Source: Trochalopteron elliotii
Lineage: Eukaryota; Chordata; Aves; Passeriformes; Leiothrichidae
Reading direction: 5' to 3'
NCBI GenBank assembly: GCA_024734555.1
Contig: JANPWX010000336.1
Location: forward strand, 310,001 to 374,000
Length of the DNA stretch: 64,000 nucleotides
Shown here piece after piece: positions 12,480 to 24,634 of the stretch. The notes under the pieces are model-generated. The model worked only from the letters and a program-made list of their open reading frames with translations, ran no database searches and was not told where the DNA came from. How positions within the stretch are numbered: the first letter of the stretch is position 1; each line of letters starts with the position of its first letter. The translations under genes were made by a program, and so were the position numbers.

Positions 12480-14669
12480 TCTGTAGACCAGGAGGAAGGC
12501 TTTTCCCCAGAGGGTTTTTGATCCCACATTGTGGCTGGATGGGCAGCCACCAAGGGTCCTCATCGCTCCAGAGATGATGAGACAAAACTCATCCCAGCTT
12601 TGTTTCATCTTGTGAGTGAGGAACGAGAGTTAATTACTTCCTGGAAAGCATGCAGCATGGATGAGCTGAGCAAGCTCATCATAAGTTGTTGCTGACCTGC
12701 TTGTGCAGTACTTGCACTCAAGACCTCCTTAGGTGCCTTCCAGACTTAATTATCCCATGATTACTACATGCACCAGCTGCTTCAGAAATTTCTGGCACAG
12801 TTCACTCACCTTTTCTGCCACAGGTTTTGCATACAGAGACAGAATCGTACTGAGGAGAGCTGGAATTTCAGGCAAGGTATAAGGGATTTTCACCAGATCC
12901 TGGATGTCCTGGCACCCAGAGCCACAGGAGTATCCTGCAAACTGTGGTTGTTCTTCAGCCTGTGCTTCCTTCTAGTGCAAATTTGGGGGAACCATGGGAA
13001 GACATCACTGCTCCGATGTTCTAGGTGGGAGTGAGTTTGCTCTACAGTACAATCCCTTCTTCCTGCTCCTCTCAGACTTTTGATCTGATATTTGTAATTT
13101 AGCTGGGTGAGGGCCTGCACACTGTGGTTGTTAGCTGTGATCAAATCCTGAAGGAGCAGGACAGCTGGGAAATATGAAATTTTCTGATGTGAACAACAAG
13201 TAAGTGGATTTATTCAGCAGCAAAATAGTCTGGATATTTCTTACCATTGTTGAATATTAAATTCTGGCCCTATGCCTGCAGTTTATTCTATCTTTTAGTC
13301 ACTATTCATCTTCCCTCCTTCCCCCTTTTCTGTTGTTTTTTAGATGCCTAAATGAGAGGCTTTGCAAAATGCACAACGTGTTTTCCTTATATTCCTGCCC
13401 AGTCTAAGAATAAATTATATCTTAAACTCAGGAATGCTGCATCTGTCACTAGTTGTGAAGCAGCCTTGAAGAATTTTGCCTTGGCAAGCCTAATTGCTGA
13501 TAACTGCTTCTTTTATGCAAATCTGGGTGCTCACAGGACTGCTAATTTCATGGTGGGCTCAGAGAGGCAGAGCTGTGGTGGGCAGGGTGGCTTCCCAGGC
13601 ACTGCTCTGCATTGCAATGGGATGCCCTGGGAAGTGGGTTTTTCAAGCCTCATTAGTTTGGATACCTGCAAAAAACAATGTGGTATTAGATCCAATCCTG
13701 AGGAAAGCAACCTACTTATTTAAGTTCCTGCTCGTGCCTAAATTAGTCTTCAGTATTTATTTCCAAATAAGAAGAAATTGCCTTGTGAGCTGTGGTTGCT
13801 TTCCTTGCCTGGCTCCCCTGCCTCTGGTGGTACCCACAACATCAATGTGATCATGCTGCCTGGCAGCCTGGCTCGTGGGACTCTCCCTGCATTGTTTCCC
13901 CATCTCACCTGCTCCTCACTTTTTGCAGAAGCACTTATTGCTCAGTAAAAGTTTGAATTCTGGAGTCATGAAGCTGCTGGGCCCATGCTCCAGGTGTGGC
14001 TGTGGTGCTGAGCCAGCAGCCTCACACCTCTGTGTGCCTTCAGGAAAGAGGGTGACTGGCTCTTTCTGCTCCCTCAGCAAGGGAAAAACAACTAATGGGA
14101 GGTGGTAGCTGGGAAGGATGCTAATATAAGGCTGCATGCTTTGCTGAGCATCCTATGGAGCAGCCTCTTCTTGCTTTAAGGCTTTGCTGCAGCATATTCT
14201 CCTCACTGGGGATCTGTCCACTCAGTTAACAGTCCTAGAGACAGGTACCAACTCTGAGAATAATGTGCAAACTGAGAGCTAGCTGAGGTTTACCCTCCTG
14301 AAAATGGAGTGATTATAGAGCACAGTGGGGCTCAGTGTCACAGGGGAAGTGTATGTTGAAAGCTACACATCAAGTTGTGCAAATTGCAGTCCCTGGTTTA
14401 CCTGGAAAGGTCAGCAAGCAATGCAGCTGGGTGGCTGTCTTGTGGCTGGCAGGGCTGGCTCTCTGCAGCCTGTTTTCAAAGGCTGATTCCAGCACATTCC
14501 CTCCAGTGGCACTCAGTGTACTTTTCCTTTTTTTGTTTTGTTTCAGGGTACAAGAGAGGTCCTGATTCCCAGTGTAATACATGATGGAGAGATACAGGGC
14601 CCAGCAGGAGGAGGAAAATTTAGTTTTGTGGGGTTTTGCTTCTGCCTTGTTAACAGGGAAAGACTGAGG
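12480..14669. other. Unannotated non-coding DNA
   Basis: No gene identified. The segment 12,610-12,760 contains TTAATTA, AGACTTAATTATCCC and other homeobox-type AT cores and looks less repeat-like than its surroundings. It is a weak candidate for a conserved element. Frames at 13,352-13,850 overlap one another in different phases and look like chance. Confidence 0.5.
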
Positions 14670-14815
14670 GGTTATTTGTGCAGAAGTGGCACTTCCTTGG
14701 GTCCTGGTCTGGGGGTTATTGGTTATTTGTGCAGAAGTGGCACTTCCTTGGGTCCTGGTCTGGGGGTTATTGGTTATTTGTGCAGAAGTGGCACTTCCTT
14801 GGGTCCTGGTCTGGG
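14670..14815. repeat. 51-bp minisatellite, 2.9 copies, identical units
   Basis: A 51-bp unit starting GGTTATTTGTGCAGAAGTGG begins at 14,670, 14,721 and 14,772. The first two units are identical, and the third is identical for 44 bases before diverging at the AGAGTCC junction. The lack of mutations between copies implies recent expansion or homogenisation. Because 51 is divisible by three, frames stay open through it and produce repetitive pseudo-peptides. There is no other sign of translation. Confidence 0.97.
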
Positions 14816-16786
14816 AGAGTCCTCAAGCTGAGAGATGTAATAAGGTCCAGAAATGCCCCGTTCACGTGAGGAGGCTTGGTGCTGTCATCTTGGGAGCATG
14901 TCCTGCAGTGTGGACCTGCTGTGAGGGTTGCTGAGCAAAGTCTTCATGTCAAGTGACCTTTTCCAAGCAAGTGTAAGCTGGAGTGCAACAAAAAGCTTAA
15001 CACTGGGCTGCAAATCCATGTGCAGCAGCTGCCACAGTGAGGGAGGTGAGGAGCTCACAGAGGAGGCCTGAAATTAGGTATCAGCTAGGCATTTTGGATT
15101 CAGTCTGAGTCACATTGCAGTAAACCCTTGAAAAATACACCAGGAGAGAAGATTTCCTTTCTTTTTACAGTTGTTGGGTTGATTTCTTTGGAAGGTATGC
15201 TGCCTTTTTGAGGGACAGGAGGTAACACTGACAGGAGGTGAGCTCTCAGCTCCCATGTCTGGGACTTACCAGGTGCCACCATTTGTGTTACCAGCAGCTG
15301 GCATCCCAGGAAAGGAGCTGTTACCTCTCAGCATGGAAGATCACCACAATCCTTACTCATAGCCCACTCGTTTTTCCTTCACTGTCTTTAATGAAGAAAC
15401 TCATGCAAGCAGGACAGAGGCCAAGGGGCATTTAGTGCTTCAGGCCCATGAGTGTCTTAGTGCGCTGGAAACAAATATGATTATGGACATCTCCCATAGT
15501 CTCAGGCAGTGCTGAACAAGTCATCTCCTCAGTGGGGACTGTACATCTGAAACTGCCACAGCTCTGTGGATGACTGGCTCCTTTCTATGTACATAAATCT
15601 GGGAGTGTGTAGTAGGCTGTAAAATTTATGAGCACTTTAGCCCTTATAAATTTTATCCAGTGTGGCCTTTAAATTCAAGGGTTGCTATTAGTGTTAAATG
15701 CAGATTTTCATTATTGTTAACCCTCTGCTCACCCTTTACCTTATGCAGGGGGAAAAGACAGAAAATGAACACTAAAGATAAGGGAAAGAGAAGATTTAGT
15801 TCATCGGAGGAAAGTAGTGAAATCATTTTCAGATCTACAGATTGGCAGACTAAAGTCTGGCAGTAAAGATTATATAATCCAGATGGGAAGAATTTGAAAG
15901 AGGATATTCCCATTAAATTTTAACTGCCTAAACGCAGCATTGCTAAAATAAAATATCTATGAAATAAATCACTATTCACTACAGCTAGATGGAAAATCAA
16001 ATTGTTTTCTTGGCAGAATTTAAGTCAGTTAAGAATGTGAGATATAGTGCTGCTGAAATATGTTGCACTGACATTATTAGGATGGAATTGGTAACTGGAA
16101 CCTTGAATTTACACCTCTGTGCTCCTTTTTCCATGATTTGGCTGTTGTCCTGAGGAGCCATGTCAAAGGATATGCATGGCTGGAACATGCCTGGGAGCAG
16201 GGGAGGGTGAGGCTACACTGAGCCAGGCTTTGGGGCAAAGCTGTTTTACAGATCTGCCAGGACCTGGGAGAGTCACAGGGGATGTTTGGTTCTCACAGAC
16301 TTCTTGGAGGGCCAGAAAAACTTATCCCAGAGCAGTGCAGGGGTTTCCACTCTCCTTTGCAGGCTTTGGACCAGACCTCATTACTATCAGAGCATTCTAT
16401 GTTCTCACTCCTGTTTTCTTCTCTCCTTCCATTTTTTCTTAATTTTTTTTTTTTTAAATCATGGAGTGGGGTGGTTTTTCTCTTCTTTTTTTACAAAAAA
16501 GAAAAACTGGTGTTAGGATTATGTCCTATTACTTAAAGTGCTCGTTCTGCTATGTGTACATGCAAATTTGATTACACTGGCCATGTGAAAGATGCATGAA
16601 GGTTCACTTCTGGGAAATATGCCAAAGAGATCTTCTGAGTGTGTGGCTGTTTGATGTAGGCATGTGCATAGTAATTGAATTACTGATCAAGTGCTGTATC
16701 AATGAAATAATCTTCCTAAGTTCTGTGTACTTAAGTAACTATAGCCTTGATGTTGTGGTAAATGGAGTAACCTTTTTGTTGATTTT

Positions 16787-16806
16787 TGTTGTTGTTATTG
16801 TTGTTG
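16787..16806. repeat. (TTG)n imperfect microsatellite
   Basis: TTG/GTT trinucleotides interrupted once by TTATTG, inside a T-rich stretch. Confidence 0.8.
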
Positions 16807-19800
16807 AATATGCACATTTTATACCTCTTAATAAGGCCATCCTTTTCTAGCTGTTTCTGTGTCCTTCAGAACTGAGGCTTTTCTTTCAATCACTTGTGAA
16901 GGATTTTCCTGTCACAGCTTGTACCAAGGAACTTCTCAGATGTCCTTTTCAAGGCCCTTTTTCTGCCTTCCTCCTCAGCAGTGAGGAATCCTGCAATGCC
17001 ACTCCAGTGAATCACCCTCTGCTCCCTCTTCCCTCTCCTGTGGCCCTTGCAAGTAGGGCATTCTCTCCTATTCTCACTGCTTCCCCCCAAAAAACAAAAC
17101 AAAAAAACAACTTGGTCTAATTCTGTTGGAGTTTTGTGGGAAAGTTCATTTATAACTTCCTTATCTATGCCTCCCTCCCTACCCTTTGTATTTTCAGGAA
17201 GACTTAAGGTCACAGGACTGCAGGATGACAGTAGCAGATATAATCCATTCCTGGTGCATCTCAGGGACAACAAAAGTGTCTATAATGCTATGAATTCAAA
17301 GTTATTTGCTTGTCCTTCTCCTCTTATCTTGTGTGTTTTTACTCCTCTGTAGTTGGCTGCTCCATAGTTAATCTCTGGTCCAAGGGGTAGTAGCTAAATT
17401 GGTGTTCATAGTGTTGGTATCAAACTGCAGAAAAAACAGCTGAAGAGAGAGTGAGCATCATCCTGGCATCATCTTTTGCAACTGCTGTTGAAGATGCTTC
17501 AAGGCAGTGTGGGATGGCAAATATAATAACCCACAATACAGTAACTCCATGAGTACATGTCCTAGGGGCATGGATGGCATGCAGTGAGTGAGCTTGAGGA
17601 GAAGTTATTTTGCAGAGCTTTATTTTGGAGTCTGTCTGAATCCTAAAGTGAGACATTTCTACTGTGTTGCATAGGAGGATTGATGCTGTCTGGGTGTGCA
17701 TCACAAACTGATGTTTATGCTTTGTTTTTATATTTGGTTTTCTGAGTGTATGACCAAGGTGTGACTCTTGGGAAAATCTGCTGGGCTGGCTCTGGTTTGA
17801 AACTTTGAGAGAGGTGCCTCTGTGAGCAGCAGGTGCACTTTCTGTTCTGGTTGTGGTTTGTTTTAAAGATGAAGCTATCCTCAGGTGAACCAAGAACTGG
17901 TGTGGCTGAATTTTCTTCAAAGAAATCTTTCCTTGCATGTGGCTGGAACTGTGGGTTGATTTAGTCATGTAACACCTTCATGTCTGCATGGAGGCTCTCC
18001 TGCTGTATCTGTTCCAGGAGTTACATCCCCTATGAGCTGCAAGAGAGAGAGTAATGGTAATAAGACAGAGACTGGCCTAAACTGAGGTGAGGCCCAGCAT
18101 ATAAACTCAGGTAGGAACTAAAACCAATACTTGGAGTATTTTAGGGTGTTGAGGCCTATGGTTTTCTAAGGCTCTGTTGGTGCCCTGCCTTCTGAGTGCT
18201 ATAATCAAGGGTCTAAATTGTCAAAAATGCTCTTCCTCTGTCCTCTCAGCTCTACTGTTTCAAAAGCTTCTGAAGTGAGGGTCTCAGAACATCTGAAAAA
18301 GCAAAGTAGTAAAATTCTCAGTTATGTTTTGGTCATTTGAAGCAACTCCAAATGTCAGTGGAATTACTGGTGCTCTGGTTTGCCTCTGATTCTCCAGACT
18401 CAGTAACTGCTGATGAGTGCAGTTTGTAGCTCTTGTGGATTGTTGTGCAGAATAACACCACCTCAGAACTGCACGTGTCAGTTCTCTCTTTCGTGGATTG
18501 AAAAATTAATACAGCTTTCCACTCAATAACTGCTGTCACCACCATCTAGTTATCAGAGTGTTTTAAGTCTGTTACTGGGGTAACAAACATGCTGACATGT
18601 TACAAAAATTTGGCATCTCTAAAGAGGTAGACAGAGCAAATATAGTGACAGTCGTAAATATTTGAGTTTTGAATACAACGTTCATAAATACACCTCTCAA
18701 ACACCATTTTGCTGGAAATCTGTAACCCATTGTGAAGTGCAAAGTTCCCATCTCTCTCTAAGTGATAAAAGGAAAAGAACAAAAATGCTGATCAGATCTA
18801 GCACATTGTAAGTAAAATGTAGGTGATGTTTAAGCTGTTAAATAGATTAAATACCATTCATGAAAGCCCACAGGCGTCTTCTGCTTTTACTTTTTTTTTT
18901 CCTTAAAGATCCTTATGTCCTTTAGCCATAATGGTATTGCTTCAGCACAACTCTTAACAAAGATTCAATTAGTGAAGTCTTTAAGCAGTGTAAAAGATTC
19001 AATTGTTAAGCAAATAAAGAAGAGGTGAGGAATAATCGCCGAGGACCACACATTGTTCAGGGCCATGGCCCAGTGCCTTCTGCACTGCCCTGTGTAGGGG
19101 AGCTGCACCTGCAGGAAATGAGAGTCCAAATTTGCTCTGTCTGTTGCAATATAGCAGATTGAGAAGTCTGGAGGAATAAAAAAAAACCACTGTCCATAGA
19201 AAGCATGCAGCTGAGGAAAAGGTCTTTCCAAAGACTGGTAGCCTTTCTTTATGGTATCAAGCTTGAAGTGTGCACTGCTCTGCCAAGAAGTGAGAGACTG
19301 TTCCAGTCCTGTTTGCATTCCCATTGTCCAGATATACAGACATATGTGTATTTCCTTGATTTCTTTATCTAGTGATGGTTAGTATTCTTCATTCCTCTGT
19401 CATATGATCTGTTGGGTGATAGCAGCAGATGTCAAAAGCAAGGATTTTGTGTTAGAAACCTTATCAAGGACAGCACAGGCTTGATGTGGCAGAAGCAATA
19501 AGCTCTGCAGCTTCTGGTGTGCAGTGAGATTTTTCTTATCAATTAGCCCGCCACTCACAGGTTTGTGCCAGCTTTCTGGAGATAATTCTGCCTTCTCTAC
19601 TGGGTAAACATGTTTTTTCCCTTGTTAAAAAAGTCCCCCTCTGTATTTCTCTCCAGTTGTACAGTTCTGTGGACAAGGGTCATGGCTGAATTGTGCAGAT
19701 CATATGCTGAGACCTGCATGCCAAACACTCTGGGGAGCCTAAGCATCAACATGTGTGTGTGGATCCAGGTCACAATTCAGCAGTCCTGGCCCCTTCTTTT

Positions 19801-20127
19801 TCAGCAAACTACTCTGGACAAGAGATGATGCTTAATGCCACACTTGACATTCCTCACAGGCACAGAAGTTGTGCTGCACAGGGCTTGATTCTGTTTCTGA
19901 TGGAAATTGCAGGTCTGGATACAGGCTGAACAGAGGGTGGGCTCTGCCAGGAGCTGGCAGGTGCCCAGGGGAAGGTGGGACAGAGGCAGTGTGTGACACC
20001 CTCAGAAATAACTTATTCCTACCTCTGGTTTAACTCCCTGCAAGCTGAAAACCATCACTTTCACTGTTACTGCATATGAGTACCTCTCCTCAACTGAAAA
20101 CAAGGGGAGCAGGCTTGGGACTACAAA

Positions 20128-20159
20128 CTACTTACAATGTGTACTACTTACAATGTGTG
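20128..20159. repeat. 16-bp tandem duplication
   Basis: ACTACTTACAATGTGT-type unit present twice in a row with near-perfect identity. It is a simple local duplication. Confidence 0.8.
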
Positions 20160-21708
20160 CTCTCTTAAAATGCTGTACTTTATAGAGTTGGTCAGTAATT
20201 AAAGCAGCTCCAGCACAACAGGGTAAATTACAATGTGGAATTGAACACTCAAGACAAGTGTTCAGGCTGCCCCAGATCAATCCCAATCAATTCCATGCTG
20301 GTTTATAATGGTTCTTAGAGTTCCTACAGATTGATGTGTTCAAATCTTTTTTCAAGATTTGAGAAAGCTGAGCTCAGCCTCAGTGAAAGTAGACATAGTT
20401 CCCACCAGAGGTTTTAGGAAGGACAGGAAGATTTTAGGCTTTAGCCTACAGGCCTCTCTATGGGTGCAAAGTGCTCAGCCAGATGTTTGTAATAAAAAAA
20501 ACACCCATGGGCAGAGTTCTAGCAATATAAACGTGATTGGTTTAGGATTGTAATTCCCCTCTTGTTCCAGGCAGAAGTTCCAATCAGACCAATGTTCTTG
20601 TTTTCTTCTTTACATCAGCAAGTGCTCTTGGCATAAAATACCTTTCTGATCAGTCCCCACAGTGTGAGGGGGAGGCTCAGGCTGCCTGCCAAAAATCCTG
20701 GGGCTAAAGAAAGGAGATATTGAGTCAAAACACCTCTAACATTCTTGCTCTGCATAGAGTGATGCAGGTTGCCCCCATACTGCACTTGGTTTGATGGGGA
20801 ACTTCAGTGGAAATGTTTGATGCTGGAATAAAAATATTCCGACACAGATGCTTATCTAGCAGGAGCTACTGACAGACTGCAAATGGCAGAAAGTCAAGGG
20901 AAAGATCACTTTTATTCCCCATGTGGATTTGTGTTAAAGATGTTATGCTGGCTAAAGGTGTCTGGTGAAGTGCTGGGTGTTCCCGTGACAACTAGCAGGA
21001 TTTATACAATCTTTTGTGGAATATCTGAATTTAGTTTCTATATATAATATAATTTTGAGTAATATGCCTCTGTCTTTTTGTTTTCTTTGTTCACCTATTC
21101 CAAGGTGGTAAAACTTCCAATTCTCAAAGCAAGCCTCTTCATTAGAGAAGGTATTTGAGGAAAGCCCTTTGATTTTCTGTCTGTCCTTTGCCTGTAGCAA
21201 TTTAGGCTATACCCCTGGCCAAGCTGTGATAAAACCTGATCCAGCTCCTCCATGAGCTCCTGCAAATGTCCTCACTGGGGAGTTGGGGTGTGGGCAGTGC
21301 TCCCAGGGACCTCCTCCCCAGGAGGAGCACCAGTGTCCCCTCTTGTCCCACCTCCTGCCAGAGCTGTTCTTCCTCTGCTGGAGCAGGCGTTGCCACTTAG
21401 TCCTGTGACCAGAGCTGCTGCAAAAATTCTCCAATGCTTTAGGACTGGGAAATCATCTTTCTGGGGCACTGTAAAGTGCTGCCTCAAAGGCAAGCTCAGA
21501 TGGTCATGTTCTGTTCATTTTAAAGAGAACTGGCAGGGTGGGAGAGGGATTCCTGCTGGCCACTTAGAATTTCTGTGCTGAAAACTGAGGAGTCTTGCTA
21601 ATAAAATGTGTTGCATCCATTGGCAGGAAAAATGAGAACCTTAGTTTTGAACTAATGTTGTTTGACTCATGTAACATGTGCTTACAAGCTACTTTATTTC
21701 TAAATACC

Positions 21709-21787
21709 AAAATAATGGGCAATTTTCCAGGAACTAGGGCGATTTGCTCCAAAATTTTTCATGTCCTTTGTATTTTTCACCCTATTT
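21709..21787. repeat. Unclassified dispersed repeat, copy 1 of 2
   Basis: About 79 bp matching 24,556-24,634 in the same orientation, with nine differences counted over 78 aligned bases. Open frames cross both copies. The differences change amino acids as often as not, so there is no sign of protein-level selection. Likely a short fragment of a mobile element, family not recognised. Confidence 0.75.
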
Positions 21788-24555
21788 CCTTTTCCCCTTC
21801 AGGTCTTTGTTCTTTGCCAAACTGAGCCCTCTGCAGAACTTCTCTGTCCGATTCTCTGAGCTCTAGTAGTACAGCTGTTTTACAAGAACAGGGTTTGTTG
21901 TGGGAGAAGCTGAAATGCTTTCCTGGCATAAGAGAAATCTCTGCCACAAGGAGTTCAAAGACTAAGACTAGAAAGCCTGGGCTAAGGAGATAGCAGGCCA
22001 TTAGTGATTTGGGTATTACAGCCTGACTCGGGTGACCAGATAATATTCTTCCCACAAGCACAAACCTCCACTTTGACCTGGACCCAGACAGTCAGAGACA
22101 GGCAGGCAGCAGTGATCTGGACATTATGTAACCTCACTTCTCCCTGAAAGATAGCTCTGCTCCCACCTCTGTGGAGTGCTTAAAAAATAAATGCATTAAA
22201 GACATTAAGACCTCCAGATACCAGCAACAAGACACGGATTAAGTGCATTAGCAGGGATCAGGAAAAGGGAAGCTCCAGCACAAAGGATCAGCATTTGTTG
22301 CAAACCAGAATTACATTTGAAAGCACAAGAGGAGTGGTTATACTGAGCTCTCTCACACAGTAAATTGGCATGTGCTGAACCTCTGCTGGCACAGCAATGC
22401 AGCTTCCTCCTGAAGGCATCCAGACCACATAAGCAGGCTGGACAGGAGGAACACACTGCATAAGAGTATGAGGCAAAAAAGTTAAGATGTGAAAATTTAC
22501 CAAAAAATGCTGAGATGGAAGATGCAATGTTGACCTGTAATTTTAACATGTGAAAGGGATTTGTGAGATGTTCAAATACATAGCCCATGCTGTACACTCA
22601 GTACAGGTCCTTTTTTGCAACCTTTTGTTCTGTGCTTGCCACACTGAATTGTGGGTTGGTTCATTGCTGCATTTCCTGCCAGTCAGCCTGGAATTTCTCA
22701 TATGTCAGGTGGAAAATGGCACCAACAATGGCATTGTCTTTTTTGGCTAAGCATCCTGCCTCAGGTTTGAGTTTACATGGCGTGCAAGATACCCTTTTTT
22801 TATGAGGAAACTTCAGTTCAGCATGAACAGGGTTAAAAAAAAATATCCAAATATCTGGGAGGGAGTAAATTTGTTTTCTGTGATACAGTTTGTCCTGTAA
22901 ACCTCTCGTGGAGATTGATGGATAAAACTGGCCACAGAATTGAGAAGGAACTATTTAGCCAAAGTGAAATAATACATAAATAGGCCTGAAACTGATGCTC
23001 TCCACTTGATGTATAAAACAAGGATGGCACCCTCAGGACCAGTAGGACCAGCATGCAGAAAGTGGATCAGGATTTCAGTGTTTCTTTGAGCTCCCAAAGA
23101 CAGCATGAATTGGTTGGGGAAACACTGACTGGGCTGAATTTGTCACTCTGAAATTGGTCACTGAAAACCAGTATTTCTAATGCATTGTTATTTCTTACCC
23201 TCTATTCAACAGATCTGAGAATGAAAGGGGTTTAAGCAATCTTCTGGTCTAAAAAATAGATTAAACATTTATTAAAACACCTATTTAACATGTATTACTA
23301 CATACAAAACCATTTATTGAGGGACTGCCTGAGCATTGTGTAACTGTGCTACAGTTGCTATCCATGTACTCCAGGATTCTTCTTTGGGATTTAAAGATGC
23401 AAAGACAACAAGGAGTCTTGTTGTAGCCCACACAGCTTTCTTGGTTTTCCCACTCCAGATGACTCTGGCTGGAGAACAGGGTGGTTCAAGGAATACATGT
23501 CTGCAGCAAACTGCCTCTCAGTTCATCTTCCATGAAAGGGACCTTCAGTTCTTGTTTCATTGCACACAGCAGATGTGTGCAATGCATGAAATAATCCTGT
23601 GGGCTATGGTGTATTTTAAAGGGCTAAAAGAGACTAAAGAGCAAATCAAATTCAAAATTTTTATTGGTGATGCATGCTGCATTTCTACCTTGTGTTAATG
23701 AATGATGGTATTTTTGTTGTGCTTTTAAGTACAAGTCACTTCATCTCATATAGGAACCTTTGGCATATCCATTGGCAAAAACCTGATGAGAAGCAGTGAT
23801 GCCCTTGAAATGGAAATTTGAGAACAAAAACTGGATGTTTGAATGAGGCACCAAGAAAGAGTCAGAAAACAGAGTTCTCCACGAAGAGGAGCAAGTAGGT
23901 AATGGGCTCTCCATGGGCACAGATCATCACTGCTTGACAGATCAGACCCAATGCCAGCATGGCATAAGCCATGGACTCTGAATCCTGTGGGATCCAGGAA
24001 CACCTTGCCTGCACCTTGTGCCTCTGGGAATTCTCTGCTTTTGGTGGCAGCAAAGAGCAGGTTCATTCAAAGTGTTTGCTTTTCTTAGAGCTCACTTGTG
24101 ACTAACAACAAAATACTGAGTGACAGCTCCTCTGTGGTTTAAGTCATGGTGGGCATTTGCATAGAAATGGGCAAAGTACCCCCCAAAACAAGGTTTTCTG
24201 CCCATCTGACAGCACTGTGTGGTTCAGGGGTAAGAATACCCAGCCCCTCCTAGATAAAATCCTGGTCCCTCAACCTGTGTCCCCTTCCTACCCTTTTCTC
24301 CTTCTCAACCATGCCTGCCTTCTCCATGAAGAAAACCTCTCCCTGCACATCTCCTGGATTCCCAGGGGCAATGCCCATCTGTCACTGCTTTCAGAGGGAC
24401 AGTGGAACACCACCAGGTGCTCTCCCTGTCCATACAAGGGTGCTCCTTTGGCATGGCAGTACAGAGGTACCAGCTGGGCTGGAATCTTTGCTGTCATACC
24501 ACCCCAGGGGCAGCTGCAGAGGGAGGTAGATTTAAGGATACAAGGCAAAAATACC

Positions 24556-24634
24556 CAAATAATGGGCAATTTTCCAGGAACTGGGGCGATTTTCTCCAGA
24601 ATTTTTTATGTCCTTCACATTTTTCACCTTATTT
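24556..24634. repeat. Unclassified dispersed repeat, copy 2 of 2
   Basis: Partner of 21,709-21,787. Directly downstream (24,617-24,667) the motif CACC(T/C)TATTTCACCTATA is repeated about twice, a small tandem expansion absent from copy 1. Confidence 0.75.

Larger units (their letters stand above)
14816..21708. other. Unannotated non-coding DNA
   Basis: No supported gene. It includes a T-rich stretch (16,430-16,455), a TTG-rich run (16,787-16,806) and a 16-bp tandem duplication (20,128-20,159). A 182-codon minus-strand frame at 17,420-17,968 is the longest gap-free frame in the window but has no recognisable domain. The 18,960-19,320 segment contains a moderately GC-rich, CpG-containing core of unknown nature. 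Confidence 0.5.

Noticed and set aside
14670..14815. CRISPR-like spacing of identical repeats
   Set aside because: The units are contiguous with no unique spacers, and the genome is vertebrate.
14538..14934. Overlapping frames with repeated peptides at the 51-bp minisatellite
   Set aside because: The unit length is divisible by three, so several frames remain open automatically. Their peptides only reflect the DNA repeat.
17420..17968. 182-codon minus-strand frame, the longest without a gap
   Set aside because: No recognisable domain, no codon bias, no flanking gene signals. Length alone is expected by chance in 64 kb on six frames.
21190..21440. GC-rich minus-strand frames with charged peptides
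   Set aside because: Three overlapping phases are open at once and each looks equally plausible, which is more typical of GC-rich chance sequence than of one gene.
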